Shown here: piece after piece, positions 9,156 through 18,349 of the stretch
How positions within the stretch are numbered: position 1 is the stretch's first letter
Layout of the letters: every line of letters starts with the position of its first letter
NCBI GenBank assembly: GCA_003569145.1
Contig: BGOH01000007.1
Coordinates: 1-51,091, forward strand
Length of the DNA stretch: 51,091 nucleotides
Direction: 5' to 3'
From: Clavibacter sp.
GTDB lineage: Bacteria > Actinomycetota > Actinomycetes > Nanopelagicales > Nanopelagicaceae
Notes under the pieces: model-generated
The model's input: the letters and a program-made list of their open reading frames with translations, nothing else
The model's database searches: none
Told to the model about the DNA's origin: nothing
Position numbers and translations under genes: made by a program

Positions 9156-9886
9156 GAAACTTTTTGATTCCTTGATTCCTTGATGGTTGCACTTACCTCT
9201 ATTTGTAATTCAAATAAGTCACTTCTATAAAGACACTCAGCTGTCATTACGGGTTTACTAAATTGATCGAAATCCAACATCTTAATCAGAAGACAGGGAG
9301 TTTCTAATGAAGTCTTAAGAAGATCTCTGTCTCTTTCACTTGGGTTGTGAGCAGTGATACCTGCCCTAGCACTCATGATTCTGATTCCCGACTTCTCAAA
9401 CATAACATCGTATATAGAACCTTTGAAATCTTCAGGAGTTAGATTTGGTATTGAGCTGCAAGAAATTCTAAGTGTTTCTAGGGCAACAGGAATATGATCT
9501 GCCAGACGTAGTCTTGTGACAAAAAATATTTCCTCTCCTTGATTGATTCCTAATAATTTTGAAACATTTAGACTCGCTTTAGTCTTCTTAAATGAAATTA
9601 GGCTAGAAGATGGTTCTTGCCCTCTTGCTCTAATTTCTTCAGTGAATGACTTAAGACGCATCTCTGATGAAATCATGGGTCTTTTAATGTAAGTCCCTGA
9701 ACGGGCTCGTCTCTCAAGTCTTCCATCTGCAATAAAGTCTTCAAGTGCTCGCCTTAAGGTAACGCGACAAACTCCAAATTCTTCAGAGAGTGTTCTCTCA
9801 CCAGGTAAACGTGCGCCTTGGGGAAGCTGAGAAAGCAAGCTAAACAATTGCTCTTTTGCCCTGATTGCAGCTTTGTCGGCATTCAT
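9152..9886 (-). CDS. GntR/HutC-family transcriptional regulator with UTRA domain
   Basis: 244 residues: an N-terminal winged helix-turn-helix (LPGERTLSEEFGVCRVTLRRALEDF, residues about 25-49, then the wing RSGTYIKRP) followed by a UTRA effector domain (about 75-240) that in this family typically binds phosphorylated sugars or related small molecules. NagR/DasR-type regulators in this family control GlcNAc use. Divergent from the GNAT-bglB operon; the gap contains two CTGGTCT-type half-sites. Co-translated with a SIS protein. Regulon assignment is inference. Confidence 0.9.
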   Translation of the reverse strand: MNADKAAIRAKEQLFSLLSQLPQGARLPGERTLSEEFGVCRVTLRRALEDFIADGRLERRARSGTYIKRPMISSEMRLKSFTEEIRARGQEPSSSLISFKKTKASLNVSKLLGINQGEEIFFVTRLRLADHIPVALETLRISCSSIPNLTPEDFKGSIYDVMFEKSGIRIMSARAGITAHNPSERDRDLLKTSLETPCLLIKMLDFDQFSKPVMTAECLYRSDLFELQIEVSATIKESRNQKVS

Positions 9887-9944
9887 GTTTCTGAGGGTAT
9901 TGTGTGAGGGTAAATAAATCTAGGGTTGAGCGGGAATTAATATC

Positions 9945-10016
9945 AGACCAGTCTCAAGAAGATCAAGTTTTTTACGCTTGAATAGGGGTTATTGGCTTGA
10001 ATGGCGATAGACCAGA
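9945..10016. promoter_or_regulatory. Candidate GntR (DasR-like) sites upstream of GNAT-bglB
   Basis: In the 172-bp divergent region two copies of a half-site occur: AGACCAGT at 9945-9952 (reverse complement ACTGGTCT, the half-site of the DasR consensus ACTGGTCTAGACCAGT-like operator) and AGACCAGA at 10009-10016 (TCTGGTCT). The same octamer occurs upstream of the next importer at 15081. Otherwise this gap shows nothing recognisable. Confidence 0.45.
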
Positions 10017-10058
10017 GGACTCTCGCCAAAGCAACAGCGAGTAGGAGATTATTCTCAC

Positions 10059-10661
10059 ATGCCAGAAATTGAGATTAGACCGGCAACGCTCGATGACTTA
10101 AATGATTTGTACTTTGTGGCTTTAAAAACTGGCAACTCTGGAAGTGATGCGACATCCCAATTTAGAAATGATCAGATGCTTGGTGAAGTTTTTGTTGGGC
10201 CATACGTTACTCATGCAAGTGAGACCAGCAACCTTCTTTCTGAATCAGGAAAAACTGTTGGATATGGGCTTTGTGTCCTTGACACCGACCATTTTCAAAA
10301 TCTCTGCAAAAAGCACTGGTGGCCACAATTACAACTCAAATATGCTGAGTTAAAACAATTTAGTGAAGATGAATGGCTAGTCCGTGAGATATTTTCTCCT
10401 ACTCCATCACCTTCCGAAGTACTTAAGGACTTTCCCTCCCACGGACATATCGATTTGCTGCCTCAGGTTCAAGGGCAAGGCTGGGGTAGAAAAATGATGG
10501 TGCAGATGGAGAATCAGTTGAAGAATCTTGGCTCTCCTGGCTTTCATCTTCGGGTCTCAGCTTATAACGAGCGAGGTTTGAAGTTTTATGCAGCGCTTGG
10601 ATATACCGAACTATTAAGGCGTGGAGATGAAGTCGTGGTTGGAAAGCGTCTCTCTGTATGA
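10059..10661 (+). CDS. GNAT acetyltransferase, O-GlcNAcase-associated (OGA-like) type
   Basis: 200-residue GNAT fold. Instead of a plain GNAT it resembles the bacterial relatives of the C-terminal domain of eukaryotic O-GlcNAcase, with the segment [10 protein letters not shown] followed by acetyl-CoA motif A ([13 protein letters not shown]) and [23 protein letters not shown] 10059 has the upstream AGTAGGAG region. Its last bases overlap the start of the GH1 gene, so the two products are co-translated. A substrate, possibly an amino sugar or glycoside, is not shown by the sequence. Confidence 0.82.
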   Translation: MPEIEIRPATLDDLNDLYFVALKTGNSGSDATSQFRNDQMLGEVFVGPYVTHASETSNLLSESGKTVGYGLCVLDTDHFQNLCKKHWWPQLQLKYAELKQFSEDEWLVREIFSPTPSPSEVLKDFPSHGHIDLLPQVQGQGWGRKMMVQMENQLKNLGSPGFHLRVSAYNERGLKFYAALGYTELLRRGDEVVVGKRLSV

Positions 10662-11971
10662 CCGAATTTCTCTGGGGTGTTGCCACATCTTCATACCAAA
10701 TTGAGGGAGCTGCTAATGAAGATGGTAGAGGTCAATCCATCTGGGATACCTTCTGTAAAGTTCCCGGCACGATAGCTAATTTTGACAATGGAGATATCGC
10801 CTGCGATCACTACCACCGATACAAAGAAGATCTTGATTTGATGAAGTGGATGGGCGTAAAGGCTTATCGATTCTCTGTGGCCTGGCCAAGAGTTATTCCA
10901 AATGGCGTTGGAAAGATAAATGAAATGGGGTTAGATTTTTACGATCGCTTAATTGACTCATTATTAGAGCGGGAAATAGCCCCCTGGTTGACCATGTACC
11001 ACTGGGATCTGCCAGAGGCGTTGCAGGTACGTGGTGGTTGGAATAACCGCGAAATTGTGGAGTGGTTTGGGGAGTACGCCGAAGTGCTCACCTCTCGATT
11101 TGGCGATCGAGTCAAAAACTGGATGACATTGAATGAACCATTATGTAGCGCCTGGCTTGGCCACTTATACGGTGATATGGCTCCTGGTATAAAAGATCTT
11201 CAAACAGCCTTAAATGTCTCTCACAATCTGCTCATGTCGCATGGATTGGCTTGTCAAGTAATTAGAAGCAACGTTTCTGAAGCAAGCGTTGGAATTGTTA
11301 TTAATGTTACTCCGGCAGTGCCAGCAACTGATAGTCAAGAGGATAGCATCGCTGCTCAATTAGCTGATGGCTTTGATAATCGATGGTTTCTTAATCCAGT
11401 CTTTGGCGGAACCTACCCTGCAGATGTAATCGATGCTTTAGGAGCATCTCCAGAGATTCATAGTGGAGATATGAAATTGATTGCTCAAGATTTAGATTTT
11501 CTGGGTGTTAACTTCTACTTCAGACAGACCGTGGCAGCAGATCAAAATTCAAAGCCACTACCAATAAGAAGTGTCAATCGTAAGAACGTTAAAAGAACTG
11601 CAATGAATTGGGAGGTTCACCCCCAGGCCTTTGAAGAGATTTTGCTTCGAATCTCAAAGGAATATTCACCAAAAGCGATATACATTACCGAGAATGGCTC
11701 TGCTTGGAATGATGAAGTTATTAATGATGAGATTATTGATGATGAGCGTATTGACTATTTAGCACGTCACCTAGATGCGATGAAATCAGCAATAAGTCAA
11801 GGTGCGCCAATCCTGGGATACTTTGCTTGGAGCTTTCTAGATAATTTTGAATGGGCTTATGGTTATGAGAAGAGATTTGGGCTGATCTATGTTGATTACA
11901 AAACTCAGATAAGGACGCCAAAAAAGAGCGCTTTCTACTATCGACAACTACTCCTTAACGGCCCCGCTTGA
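10658..11971 (+). CDS. bglB: GH1 family beta-glucosidase
   Basis: Retaining family-1 glycosidase of 437 residues, normal size, no signal peptide, so it acts on imported beta-linked di- or oligosaccharides in the cytoplasm. Acid/base glutamate E160 is in TLNEP and nucleophile E345 in ITENG. The N-terminal [15 protein letters not shown] and C-terminal [17 protein letters not shown] segments are diagnostic. ATG overlaps the upstream GNAT stop. The 3' end overlaps the convergent permease gene by 24 bp; that importer is the likely source of its substrate. Confidence 0.95.
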   Translation: MTEFLWGVATSSYQIEGAANEDGRGQSIWDTFCKVPGTIANFDNGDIACDHYHRYKEDLDLMKWMGVKAYRFSVAWPRVIPNGVGKINEMGLDFYDRLIDSLLEREIAPWLTMYHWDLPEALQVRGGWNNREIVEWFGEYAEVLTSRFGDRVKNWMTLNEPLCSAWLGHLYGDMAPGIKDLQTALNVSHNLLMSHGLACQVIRSNVSEASVGIVINVTPAVPATDSQEDSIAAQLADGFDNRWFLNPVFGGTYPADVIDALGASPEIHSGDMKLIAQDLDFLGVNFYFRQTVAADQNSKPLPIRSVNRKNVKRTAMNWEVHPQAFEEILLRISKEYSPKAIYITENGSAWNDEVINDEIIDDERIDYLARHLDAMKSAISQGAPILGYFAWSFLDNFEWAYGYEKRFGLIYVDYKTQIRTPKKSAFYYRQLLLNGPA

Positions 11972-12769
11972 AAGTCCCGCTACCAACCAACGCTGAATTA
12001 CTACCGTTAAGAGGACTATAGGTATTAAGGCCACCGTGGCAGCAGCCGCCATAGGGCCCCAATCAAGGGTGCGATTGCTTATAAAACTGGCAACAAGCAC
12101 TGGAAGAGTTTTTGAGTTCTCTCCAGCCATAATCACAGGAATTAAAAACTCATTCCAAGAAAGGAGAGAGACAAATATCCCAGTTGCTACCAAGCCAGGC
12201 GCCGCTAATGGCAAGATGATTCGCGTAAACATTTTGAAAGTTGAAGCCCCATCGACTCTAGCGGATTCTTCAATTTCAACAGGTATCTGTTCAAAAAAGC
12301 TCATCAATAACCAAATTGCAAATGGGATATTAAATCCTGCAAAAATGAGGATTAACCCCATCTTGGAATCATAAAGACCTAGATACGAGCTCAGTTTATA
12401 TATTGGTAAAAGCAACACGATTGCTGGAAGCGCTCTTATCGCAATCATTAATCCCTCTAAGGGAGTTCTGCCTCTGAATTTTGGTTTTCTTGCCAATGCA
12501 TAAGCTGCAAGACTTCCTACCACTAAGCAAATAAGTGTGCTTCCCAAAGTAATAATGATGCTATTGGAATAGATTTGCCAAAACTTTTCCAGAGAAAAGA
12601 GTGATGTGTAGTTCTTTAGAGTAGGAGTAAAGCTAAAAAACTTTGGTGGCAAGCTATAAGTATCTACTCGATCCTTTATTGAAGTGCTTATAGTCCAAAA
12701 AAGTGGAAACAGCGAGAGAAACGAGGCAAGAATCAAGAGAGAGTAAGAGGCGCTTCGCTTAAGAATCAT
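11948..12769 (-). CDS. Carbohydrate ABC transporter permease (MalG-type)
   Basis: 273-residue CUT1-class inner permease with six membrane segments and the cytoplasmic EAA loop ([26 protein letters not shown]) that docks the ATPase. Start overlaps the upstream permease gene by 4 bp. No ATPase gene follows, so the importer must share an MsmK/UgpC-type ATPase from elsewhere. Confidence 0.93.
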   Translation of the reverse strand: MILKRSASYSLLILASFLSLFPLFWTISTSIKDRVDTYSLPPKFFSFTPTLKNYTSLFSLEKFWQIYSNSIIITLGSTLICLVVGSLAAYALARKPKFRGRTPLEGLMIAIRALPAIVLLLPIYKLSSYLGLYDSKMGLILIFAGFNIPFAIWLLMSFFEQIPVEIEESARVDGASTFKMFTRIILPLAAPGLVATGIFVSLLSWNEFLIPVIMAGENSKTLPVLVASFISNRTLDWGPMAAAATVALIPIVLLTVVIQRWLVAGLSSGAVKE

Positions 12770-13662
12770 CGCACGCCCCTTGAGGCTCGACGCCAGAGGA
12801 AATAGACCGGAAGCGTGATTATCGTAATTATTACCCCAAGCGCTGCTGCTCTAGAGAACTCAAGGAATACAAATCCGGTCTTATATGTCCAAAGTCCAAG
12901 GGTTGTAGTTGCATTTCCTGGACCTCCTCGGGTGAGAATAAAGAGTGTGTCAAAAAGTTTTAGAAAATCCATAATTTTAATCATGGTTATTACCAAGAGC
13001 GTTGGTGTGATTAATGGCAGCGTAATTCTTCGAAATATCTGGTTTGCTGACGCTCCATCAACCCGAGCTGCCTCATATAAAGAGGGTGAAATAGCGGTCA
13101 GGGCCGCTAGAACCAAGAGCATAACGAAAGGGATTGATTGCCAAGAGTCCACAATTATTATGGCGAACAGCGCACTAGTTTGCGATCCTAACCAGTTAAC
13201 TCTCTCGATTCCTAGACTTTCTAAGGCCCAGTTAATAACACCAAGATCAGTATCAAACATAAATCTATAAGTCAGGCCAACTGCGACCGGGGTAAGGAGC
13301 ATTGGGGTGATTAAGATTGAACGAAATACTTTTGTGCCACGCAAATTTTCATGTAGTACTAAAGCTAAAAGTATTCCGATTGGTATCTGCGTAAGTAAAC
13401 CAATAAAAGTAATAATCAAGGTGATTCGAAGTGTTGACCAAGTCTCAGAAGCTGCTAGCACCGCCTTATAGTTATCAAATCCCACAAAGCTGGGTGGGAG
13501 AAATGAGGCCAGATTGATATTTAGAAATGATATGTAAACCCCGTAGAAGAAAGGAATCAACACAACCAATGCGAGAAAAATCCAAGTTGGAATCGTTAAT
13601 TGCGCAACGGGACGAAGATTCTTCCTACGCAGCAAATTGGGCCTGGGCACTTTAGTGATCAT
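12766..13662 (-). CDS. Carbohydrate ABC transporter permease (MalF-type)
   Basis: 298-residue partner permease with six membrane segments and EAA loop (YEAARVDGASANQIFRRITLPLITPT). The start codon (ATG 13662) and its weak ribosome site (AAGAGA) sit inside the loop of a long hairpin spanning 13637-13689, which should affect its translation relative to the binding-protein gene upstream. Confidence 0.93.
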   Translation of the reverse strand: MITKVPRPNLLRRKNLRPVAQLTIPTWIFLALVVLIPFFYGVYISFLNINLASFLPPSFVGFDNYKAVLAASETWSTLRITLIITFIGLLTQIPIGILLALVLHENLRGTKVFRSILITPMLLTPVAVGLTYRFMFDTDLGVINWALESLGIERVNWLGSQTSALFAIIIVDSWQSIPFVMLLVLAALTAISPSLYEAARVDGASANQIFRRITLPLITPTLLVITMIKIMDFLKLFDTLFILTRGGPGNATTTLGLWTYKTGFVFLEFSRAAALGVIITIITLPVYFLWRRASRGVR

Positions 13663-13689
13663 TCTCTTTCACTATTGTGCCAGGCCCAA
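13637..13689 (-). promoter_or_regulatory. Long stem-loop presenting the permease start codon
   Basis: Arms 13637-13658 and 13669-13689 pair over about 19 base pairs, with one bulged base (13647) and a two-base mismatch (13651-13652 against 13675-13676). On the mRNA strand the ten-base apical loop is AAGAGAATGA, which contains both the ribosome-binding purines and the AUG of the MalF-type permease. The structure starts 20 bases after the binding-protein stop. It could protect the 3' end of the binding-protein message and tune permease translation. Confidence 0.65.
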
Positions 13690-13708
13690 GCCTTAGTCTT
13701 TGAGCTGA

Positions 13709-14992
13709 TTAGCTTTTAGGCTCTTTTGCAAGTATTGGTTTGAGCTTCTCATTAAGCGCATCCAATGCTGCTTGAGTCTTCTGCTTTCCAGTTAGGACCT
13801 GAGTAACAGCATCAATTGCGGCAACTTCAAACTCTGGCCAAACCGCAATTTGTGGGTATCTCTCAATGCGTGAGCTTGATGGAATCTCCAACTGTGGGAG
13901 ATATGGATTTTTAGCCACTAAATCCGCATTGTTGATAATTGACTGACGACCAATTGCCGCGGCGCCAGACTCAAGATACTTCACTGAATTAGTCTTTCCT
14001 AGAACGAATTCAAGGAACTTCCAAGCTGCATCAGGGTTCTTTGCATCGGAAGGTATTCCGATATTCCATCCAGCAAGATGAGTTATATCTGAACTACCCA
14101 TTGGCATTGGAGCTGTACCAATCTTCCCAGCATTCTTATTGATGCTTGGATCAAGCGCCATTCCATAGTAACCCGAGTAGTTAAGCATCGCTCCAATATC
14201 TTCACCAAGGAACTTACTTGTTGTGTCATCGCCGGTTGCGGTAATTGCTCCCTTTGGCGATACTTCAAGTAACTTCTTCAGATAATCCGTTGCAGCAACT
14301 GCTTCTTTTGAATTTACTACTGGGTTGAGGTTTTCGTCATATAGAGCTCCTCCGAATGACCAAACTAGAGTCATCCACCACCAAGATACATTAGGACCAA
14401 AACCCATAATCTGTCCGCCATATCCAGCTGCTTGTACTTTCTTTGCGTTGTTGTAGTACTCATCCCATGTCTTGGCTGGAGTTAATCCAAGCTTCTCGTA
14501 GAGATCGGTTCTATACCACTGAATCATCGGCTCAGTGCTTAGGGTTAGACCTAAAGTCTCTCCATTGCACTTTCCATAATCTTGTTGTCCCTGTCCAAAA
14601 TCACTAATGTCATATTCATCAGATCCAGAAATGTATGAATCTAGTGGCAACATAGCGTTGGCTTGGCAGAACGGAGCTAGGAATGAATTATCAAATTGTG
14701 CAATGTCATAAGCTCCTGCTTTTTGATTGTAGCTGAGGAGTTGTTTCTGATGTGCTTCACCGTATGGAGTCTCAGACACATTTACTTTGATTCCAGTCTC
14801 AGCTTCAAACTCTGGAATAAAACTCTGAATTGATGTTGATGATGGGCTAGGAATCAAAAAGACATTAATCTCTCCCCCTACTTCACCACCAGATTCTGAG
14901 TCACTGCTACATGCGCTCAGAGTTAAAACTGCAGCCGCAACTAGAGCAACTGCTTTAAAATTTCTTCCCTTTAACAAGTGTTTTCCTTTCAT
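13709..14992 (-). CDS. ABC transporter sugar-binding lipoprotein
   Basis: Family-1 extracellular solute-binding protein for oligosaccharides. From ATG 14992 it has a positively charged n-region, hydrophobic core and lipobox LSAC with C28, so it is membrane-anchored outside the cell. About 427 residues, normal length. The frame is open to a TTG at 15031, and a TTG 15 bases downstream of the ATG is preceded by AAAGGA, so the start is uncertain. A short hairpin (AGGGG-CGCA-CCCCT, 14995-15008) abuts the ATG. First gene of an SBP-MalF-MalG operon, divergent from the PIG-L gene. Confidence 0.9.
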   Translation of the reverse strand: MKGKHLLKGRNFKAVALVAAAVLTLSACSSDSESGGEVGGEINVFLIPSPSSTSIQSFIPEFEAETGIKVNVSETPYGEAHQKQLLSYNQKAGAYDIAQFDNSFLAPFCQANAMLPLDSYISGSDEYDISDFGQGQQDYGKCNGETLGLTLSTEPMIQWYRTDLYEKLGLTPAKTWDEYYNNAKKVQAAGYGGQIMGFGPNVSWWWMTLVWSFGGALYDENLNPVVNSKEAVAATDYLKKLLEVSPKGAITATGDDTTSKFLGEDIGAMLNYSGYYGMALDPSINKNAGKIGTAPMPMGSSDITHLAGWNIGIPSDAKNPDAAWKFLEFVLGKTNSVKYLESGAAAIGRQSIINNADLVAKNPYLPQLEIPSSSRIERYPQIAVWPEFEVAAIDAVTQVLTGKQKTQAALDALNEKLKPILAKEPKS

Positions 14993-15080
14993 TGAGGGGC
15001 GCACCCCTAGTGTCCTAAAAATACCCACCAACGCTTGATTTATTAAGGGTTTACTACAACAATCTCATAACAAGACTCAT

Positions 15081-15093
15081 TCTGGTCTGGTCT
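15081..15093. promoter_or_regulatory. Candidate GntR (DasR-like) tandem half-sites
   Basis: The 116-bp gap between the divergent SBP and PIG-L genes contains TCTGGTCTGGTCT, two overlapping copies of TCTGGTCT (15081-15088 and 15086-15093), matching the octamer seen upstream of the GNAT-bglB operon. It lies about 15 bases ahead of the PIG-L start, overlapping its likely promoter. Confidence 0.45.
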
Positions 15094-15108
15094 ATTTTTG
15101 GAGGTAAA

Positions 15109-15910
15109 TTGTCTAAAAGGCTTCAGATTCCACTCACTAAACAAAAAACTGGTCTGATAGTTATCTCTCATGCCGATGACTTGCTCTTATTTTGTGGGGC
15201 GGCCACCTTGGCGCTATTGGATGAAGGTTGGAAAATCCATGTTATTAGAGTTACTGATGACCGTTGGGATAGCTGGGGTCTTGATGAAATTGAGACTATT
15301 AGGCGTAATAAGTCTGAGTTTGACGAGGTCTTATCTGCCCTTGGCATTAATTCTTTATCAGAATTTGGATATCAGACAGATACTTTAGGAGATAAAAGTG
15401 AGGTTTCACTTCGAAATCAAATAGTTGAAGTAATTAGAGAGACTAGGCCATATTTAGTGATGAGTTTTGATCCAGATTCAATTAAATTCGAGGATAACCA
15501 AGATCACATTTTGGTCGGTAAAGCAGTGGCTGAGGCTTGTTGGACCGCGGGATTTGATAAACACCCAAGTGGAAAAGTAGACCAGTTGGCACCCTCATCT
15601 ACCAATAGAGCGATGGTATTTCGGAAGAAGCGTTGTAGAAGAAACTCATTTTCTTGATCTTTCGGATTACGAAGATCGATTAATTGAACTAATCTCACTA
15701 CATAGAACTATGCTTAGCAACATGGTTGCGCAAGCCAATTTGCAGGCAGAGTTTTTGGGCTATTCATTAAGTAAATTGCAAAATGAATATCAGAAGAATT
15801 CAAAGCTATTTGCTAAATTACTACTGCGTGACCGTAGGTTAGAGAAGTATAGAATTATTGGTCCAGAAAGAATTAATCAATTAATTGATGAATATGGAGA
15901 GTCAAAATGA
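15109..15910 (+). CDS. PIG-L family deacetylase, one frame break
   Basis: Zinc-dependent LmbE/PIG-L deacetylase, the family that removes acetyl from GlcNAc groups in chito-oligosaccharides (archaeal Dac), GlcNAc-inositol (MshB) or GlcNAc-PI. The zinc motif is SHADD near residues 20-24 and a distal DH in NQDHILVG. The frame breaks at the TTT run 15619-15621; dropping one T continues as FGRSVVEETHFLDL to the TGA at 15910, giving 266 residues, right for the family. Start taken as TTG 15109, which has GGAGGT only 3 bases upstream, an unusually short spacing. Stop overlaps the next gene as ATGA. An intracellular deacetylase for an imported acetylated amino sugar is the likeliest role. Confidence 0.8.
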
Positions 15911-16917
15911 CGTTTAAGGCTCAAGGATTTAATACAACATATGGAAATAATATTTCTGTGGATGCAATAAATAATGCTGGCGATTACATACTTATAACTC
16001 AACCTGAACCTTGGGCCTTACTTGACAATAAAATTGATAACAGACCATTGCAAATAATCCAATCTGGCGATCTCTCTCCACAGCACCTGGATACTCTCGC
16101 TAAAGAATCTCCGGCCGTCACAGTTATTGGCCTTGGCGGAGGCGGAGCCATGGATACTGCCAAGTGGATTCATTGGAGAAGACAGTTGCCTCTGTTGCAG
16201 TTTCCCTCTCTTCCAAGTGTTGATGCTTGTTTCACACGAATGTCTGCTCTTCGAGATAGAGGCGGTGTGCGCTACGAGGGCGATGCGGTCCCTGAAATGG
16301 TTTATGTTGATTTTGAGCTCTTTCGCGCTGCACCAAAGTCCATGGTTACCAGCGGAATCGGTGATGTTCTCTCTTGCCAAACCGCCTGGTTTGACTGGAA
16401 ATTAGCTCACGAGGCTGGCAAGGATGAGTTTGGTTGGACTGCCGAGATGCCAAAAATTTCTCAAACATACCTAGACGAGCTTTATCTATGTGCTCCGGGA
16501 ATTGCTGAGCTTACCGATGATGGCTTACGGAGATTAATGGAATTACATCGCGATATCGGTTGGCGTTGCCATGATATGGGACATGCAAGATTTGAAGAAG
16601 GATCAGAGCACTTCTTTGCCTACACTTTTGAGGAGGTAACAGGCAGAACAATTCTTCATGGAGAATTGGTAAGTATGGGGGTTTTGATAATGTCTTACCT
16701 CCAAGGCAACAACTTCCAACGAGCAAAAGAGACTATAACTTTAGCTAAAACTCGGCATCGCTTAGAAGAGCTGGGGGTTAAGCGTGAGGAAGTTATTGAA
16801 AGTTTAAGAAGACTTCAAACGTATACAGTTGAGCAAAATCATTGGTATTCACAGGCCAGACTAGTAGATCCGAATAGAATAAATGATGACGAAATTATCA
16901 GCTTATTAGATTGGTAA
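15907..16917 (+). CDS. Glycerol-1-phosphate dehydrogenase-like (iron-ADH superfamily) enzyme
   Basis: 336 residues, related to sn-glycerol-1-phosphate dehydrogenase/AraM and more distantly to dehydroquinate synthase. The nucleotide-binding glycine motif is IGLGGGGAMDTAKW, and the metal ligands are the aspartate of SGIGDVLSC and histidines in ILHGELVSMG and the C-terminal half. Zn- or Ni-dependent NAD(P)H reduction of a ketose phosphate is the family reaction. Coupled by ATGA to the PIG-L deacetylase, which is not a setting known for archaeal-lipid or AraM genes, so the substrate here is probably a sugar derivative. Exact role unknown. Confidence 0.8.
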   Translation: MTFKAQGFNTTYGNNISVDAINNAGDYILITQPEPWALLDNKIDNRPLQIIQSGDLSPQHLDTLAKESPAVTVIGLGGGGAMDTAKWIHWRRQLPLLQFPSLPSVDACFTRMSALRDRGGVRYEGDAVPEMVYVDFELFRAAPKSMVTSGIGDVLSCQTAWFDWKLAHEAGKDEFGWTAEMPKISQTYLDELYLCAPGIAELTDDGLRRLMELHRDIGWRCHDMGHARFEEGSEHFFAYTFEEVTGRTILHGELVSMGVLIMSYLQGNNFQRAKETITLAKTRHRLEELGVKREEVIESLRRLQTYTVEQNHWYSQARLVDPNRINDDEIISLLDW

Positions 16918-16920
16918 TTT

Positions 16921-17959
16921 TTAATTTGTAAGGGTCACCTTACTAAGTCCAGCAGGTGAATCTGGATTGAATCCATTCTTGACTGCAAATCCCAGAGTCA
17001 GGTACTGAATTAGCGCAGCATCAATTATCGTTGACTCTTCTTCTTTCACTTGGTTTGAACCCCTTATGACTTTCTCGTCCTTGAGCGCAAGTTGATTGCT
17101 TCCAAGCCAGATTAACTCTGGCTCGCTCTGGCGAATACGAGCTATTGAATCTTCAAGTGCTTTCTTAGGCATTCCCGAAGGAGCTATGACAATTACTTGG
17201 CTGTTTTTATTTAGGGTTGCTATTGGACCATGTTGATAATCAGCGCTCGACATCCCTTGAACTGGGATATAGCTAGTTTCTTGAATTTTAAGCGCCAATT
17301 CTTTGGCATTGGCATATGAATAGCCCCGCCCAATAACAACAATTTCTCTTGCCGCATCAAGAGAGTTAGCAAAGCTATCAACCTGGCTTAAGTTTGCTAT
17401 GCACTCTCTGGATGAATCAACTAGATGTGCCCTTACTTCTTCCTTATTGCCCATCCAGTTATCAACTAATAAGCAAGGATGCTAGGAGCTCTGCTGAATA
17501 GCTCTTTGTTGCAGCAACTGCAACTTCAGGTCCAGCAGAAAGATCAATGTGAATATCACCAGCTTTTGCTAGTGGAGAATCTGAATTATTCGTCATAGCA
17601 ATTAATAGAGCTCCACCTTCTCTAGCGGCACTCGCAAAAGTTATAAGGTCAGGAGATCTTCCACTCTGACTTAAGGCAATTACCAAAGTATTTTTGAAAT
17701 CAACCTTAGCGCCATAGATTGATACAGATGAAGGTGAAGCAAGTCCTACTGGTAGTCCCAGCTTAACTTCAATCAAGAACTTCAAATAGTGCCCAGCATT
17801 ATCAGATGTTCCTCGTGCCAGGATAATTACATTTGTAATATCTCGTGCTTTTATTTTCTCTGCAGCTAGTTGAAATTGCGCCTTAGAATTTATCAGTCTT
17901 GAAAAAACTTCAGGGGTTTCAGAAATCTCTGAAAACATCTTAAAATCTTTTACGTTCAT
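16921..17959 (-). CDS. Double-SIS glucosamine-6-phosphate deaminase (NagB-II-like), one frame break
   Basis: Two SIS domains in tandem as in the isomerase half of GlmS but without a glutaminase domain, the layout of NagB-II/GlmD-type glucosamine-6-phosphate deaminases. First domain: EISETPEVFSRL, ARGTSDNAGHYLKF, ALSQSGRSPDLI, AGPEVAVAATKSY. The frame stops at 17462. Removing one base near 17460-17465 joins it (LLIVDNWMGNKEE) to the second domain: VVIGRGYSYANAKELALKIQET, SSADYQHGPIA and a typical C-terminus. Repaired length 345 residues, normal. Follows the cupin gene by 7 bp. Together with nagA it would complete GlcNAc-6-phosphate conversion to fructose-6-phosphate. AgaS-type activity is the main alternative. 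Confidence 0.8.
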
Positions 17960-17966
17960 TTATCTA

Positions 17967-18307
17967 TCAACGCCCAAAGTCATCTTCAAGGCGCTCAATA
18001 TCATCTTCGCCAAAGTAAGTTCCAGTCTGAACCTCAATGAAGACCACATCGTTATCTCCGACATTTGCTATGCGATGCAAGGCTCCTGCAGGAATATCAA
18101 AACTATCGCCAGCACTCGGTGATGAAACCACGCCATTAATGGTCACCTGCGCATTCCTGAAACGATAAACCAATGCTCAGAGCGCTTTTGATGGCGCTGA
18201 TAGGAAAGCCGCTTTCCTGGAGATACCCAGATGCATTTGACCTTATGAGATGGGCTCTCTTGCAAGACTTCATAGCGACCCCAAGGTCGATCTGATTTTT
18301 CTAGCAC
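17967..18307 (-). CDS. Mannose-6-phosphate isomerase-type cupin, one frame break
   Basis: Small single-domain cupin related to the C-terminal isomerase domain of type II phosphomannose isomerases. Upstream part reads RPWGRYEVL and the metal-binding stretch YQRHQKRSEHWFIVSG. One base is missing at the TT of 18154-18155; adding it continues as NAQVTINGV, AGDSFDIPAGALHRI and the C-terminus EDDIERLEDDFGR. Repaired length 113 residues with GTG 18307 as the first in-frame start (a stop lies just upstream). Without the repair only a 68-residue fragment is open. Likely interconverts a 2-epimeric or keto/aldo sugar phosphate. It is the first gene ahead of the NagB-II-like gene. Confidence 0.78.
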
Positions 18308-18322
18308 TTTCGTATTCTAGTA

Positions 18323-18347
18323 GGTGAGCAAAATCGTTAGGCTCACC
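18323..18347. promoter_or_regulatory. Inverted repeat directly upstream of xylA
   Basis: Perfect 7-bp arms GGTGAGC (18323-18329) and GCTCACC (18341-18347) flank an 11-base loop and end two bases before the xylA ATG, in a divergent gap of only 42 bp shared with the cupin gene. Because no ribosome site is visible for xylA, this is either an operator over a leaderless promoter or a 5' hairpin. Confidence 0.45.
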
Positions 18348-18349
18348 CC

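Noticed and set aside
14083-14268. Small open frame inside the first SBP gene
   Set aside because: Out-of-frame shadow of an intact, conserved binding-protein gene.
14995-15008. Short hairpin AGGGG-CGCA-CCCCT at the SBP start as a riboswitch or terminator
   Set aside because: Only five base pairs, no T run and no riboswitch core; kept only as a note on the uncertain start.
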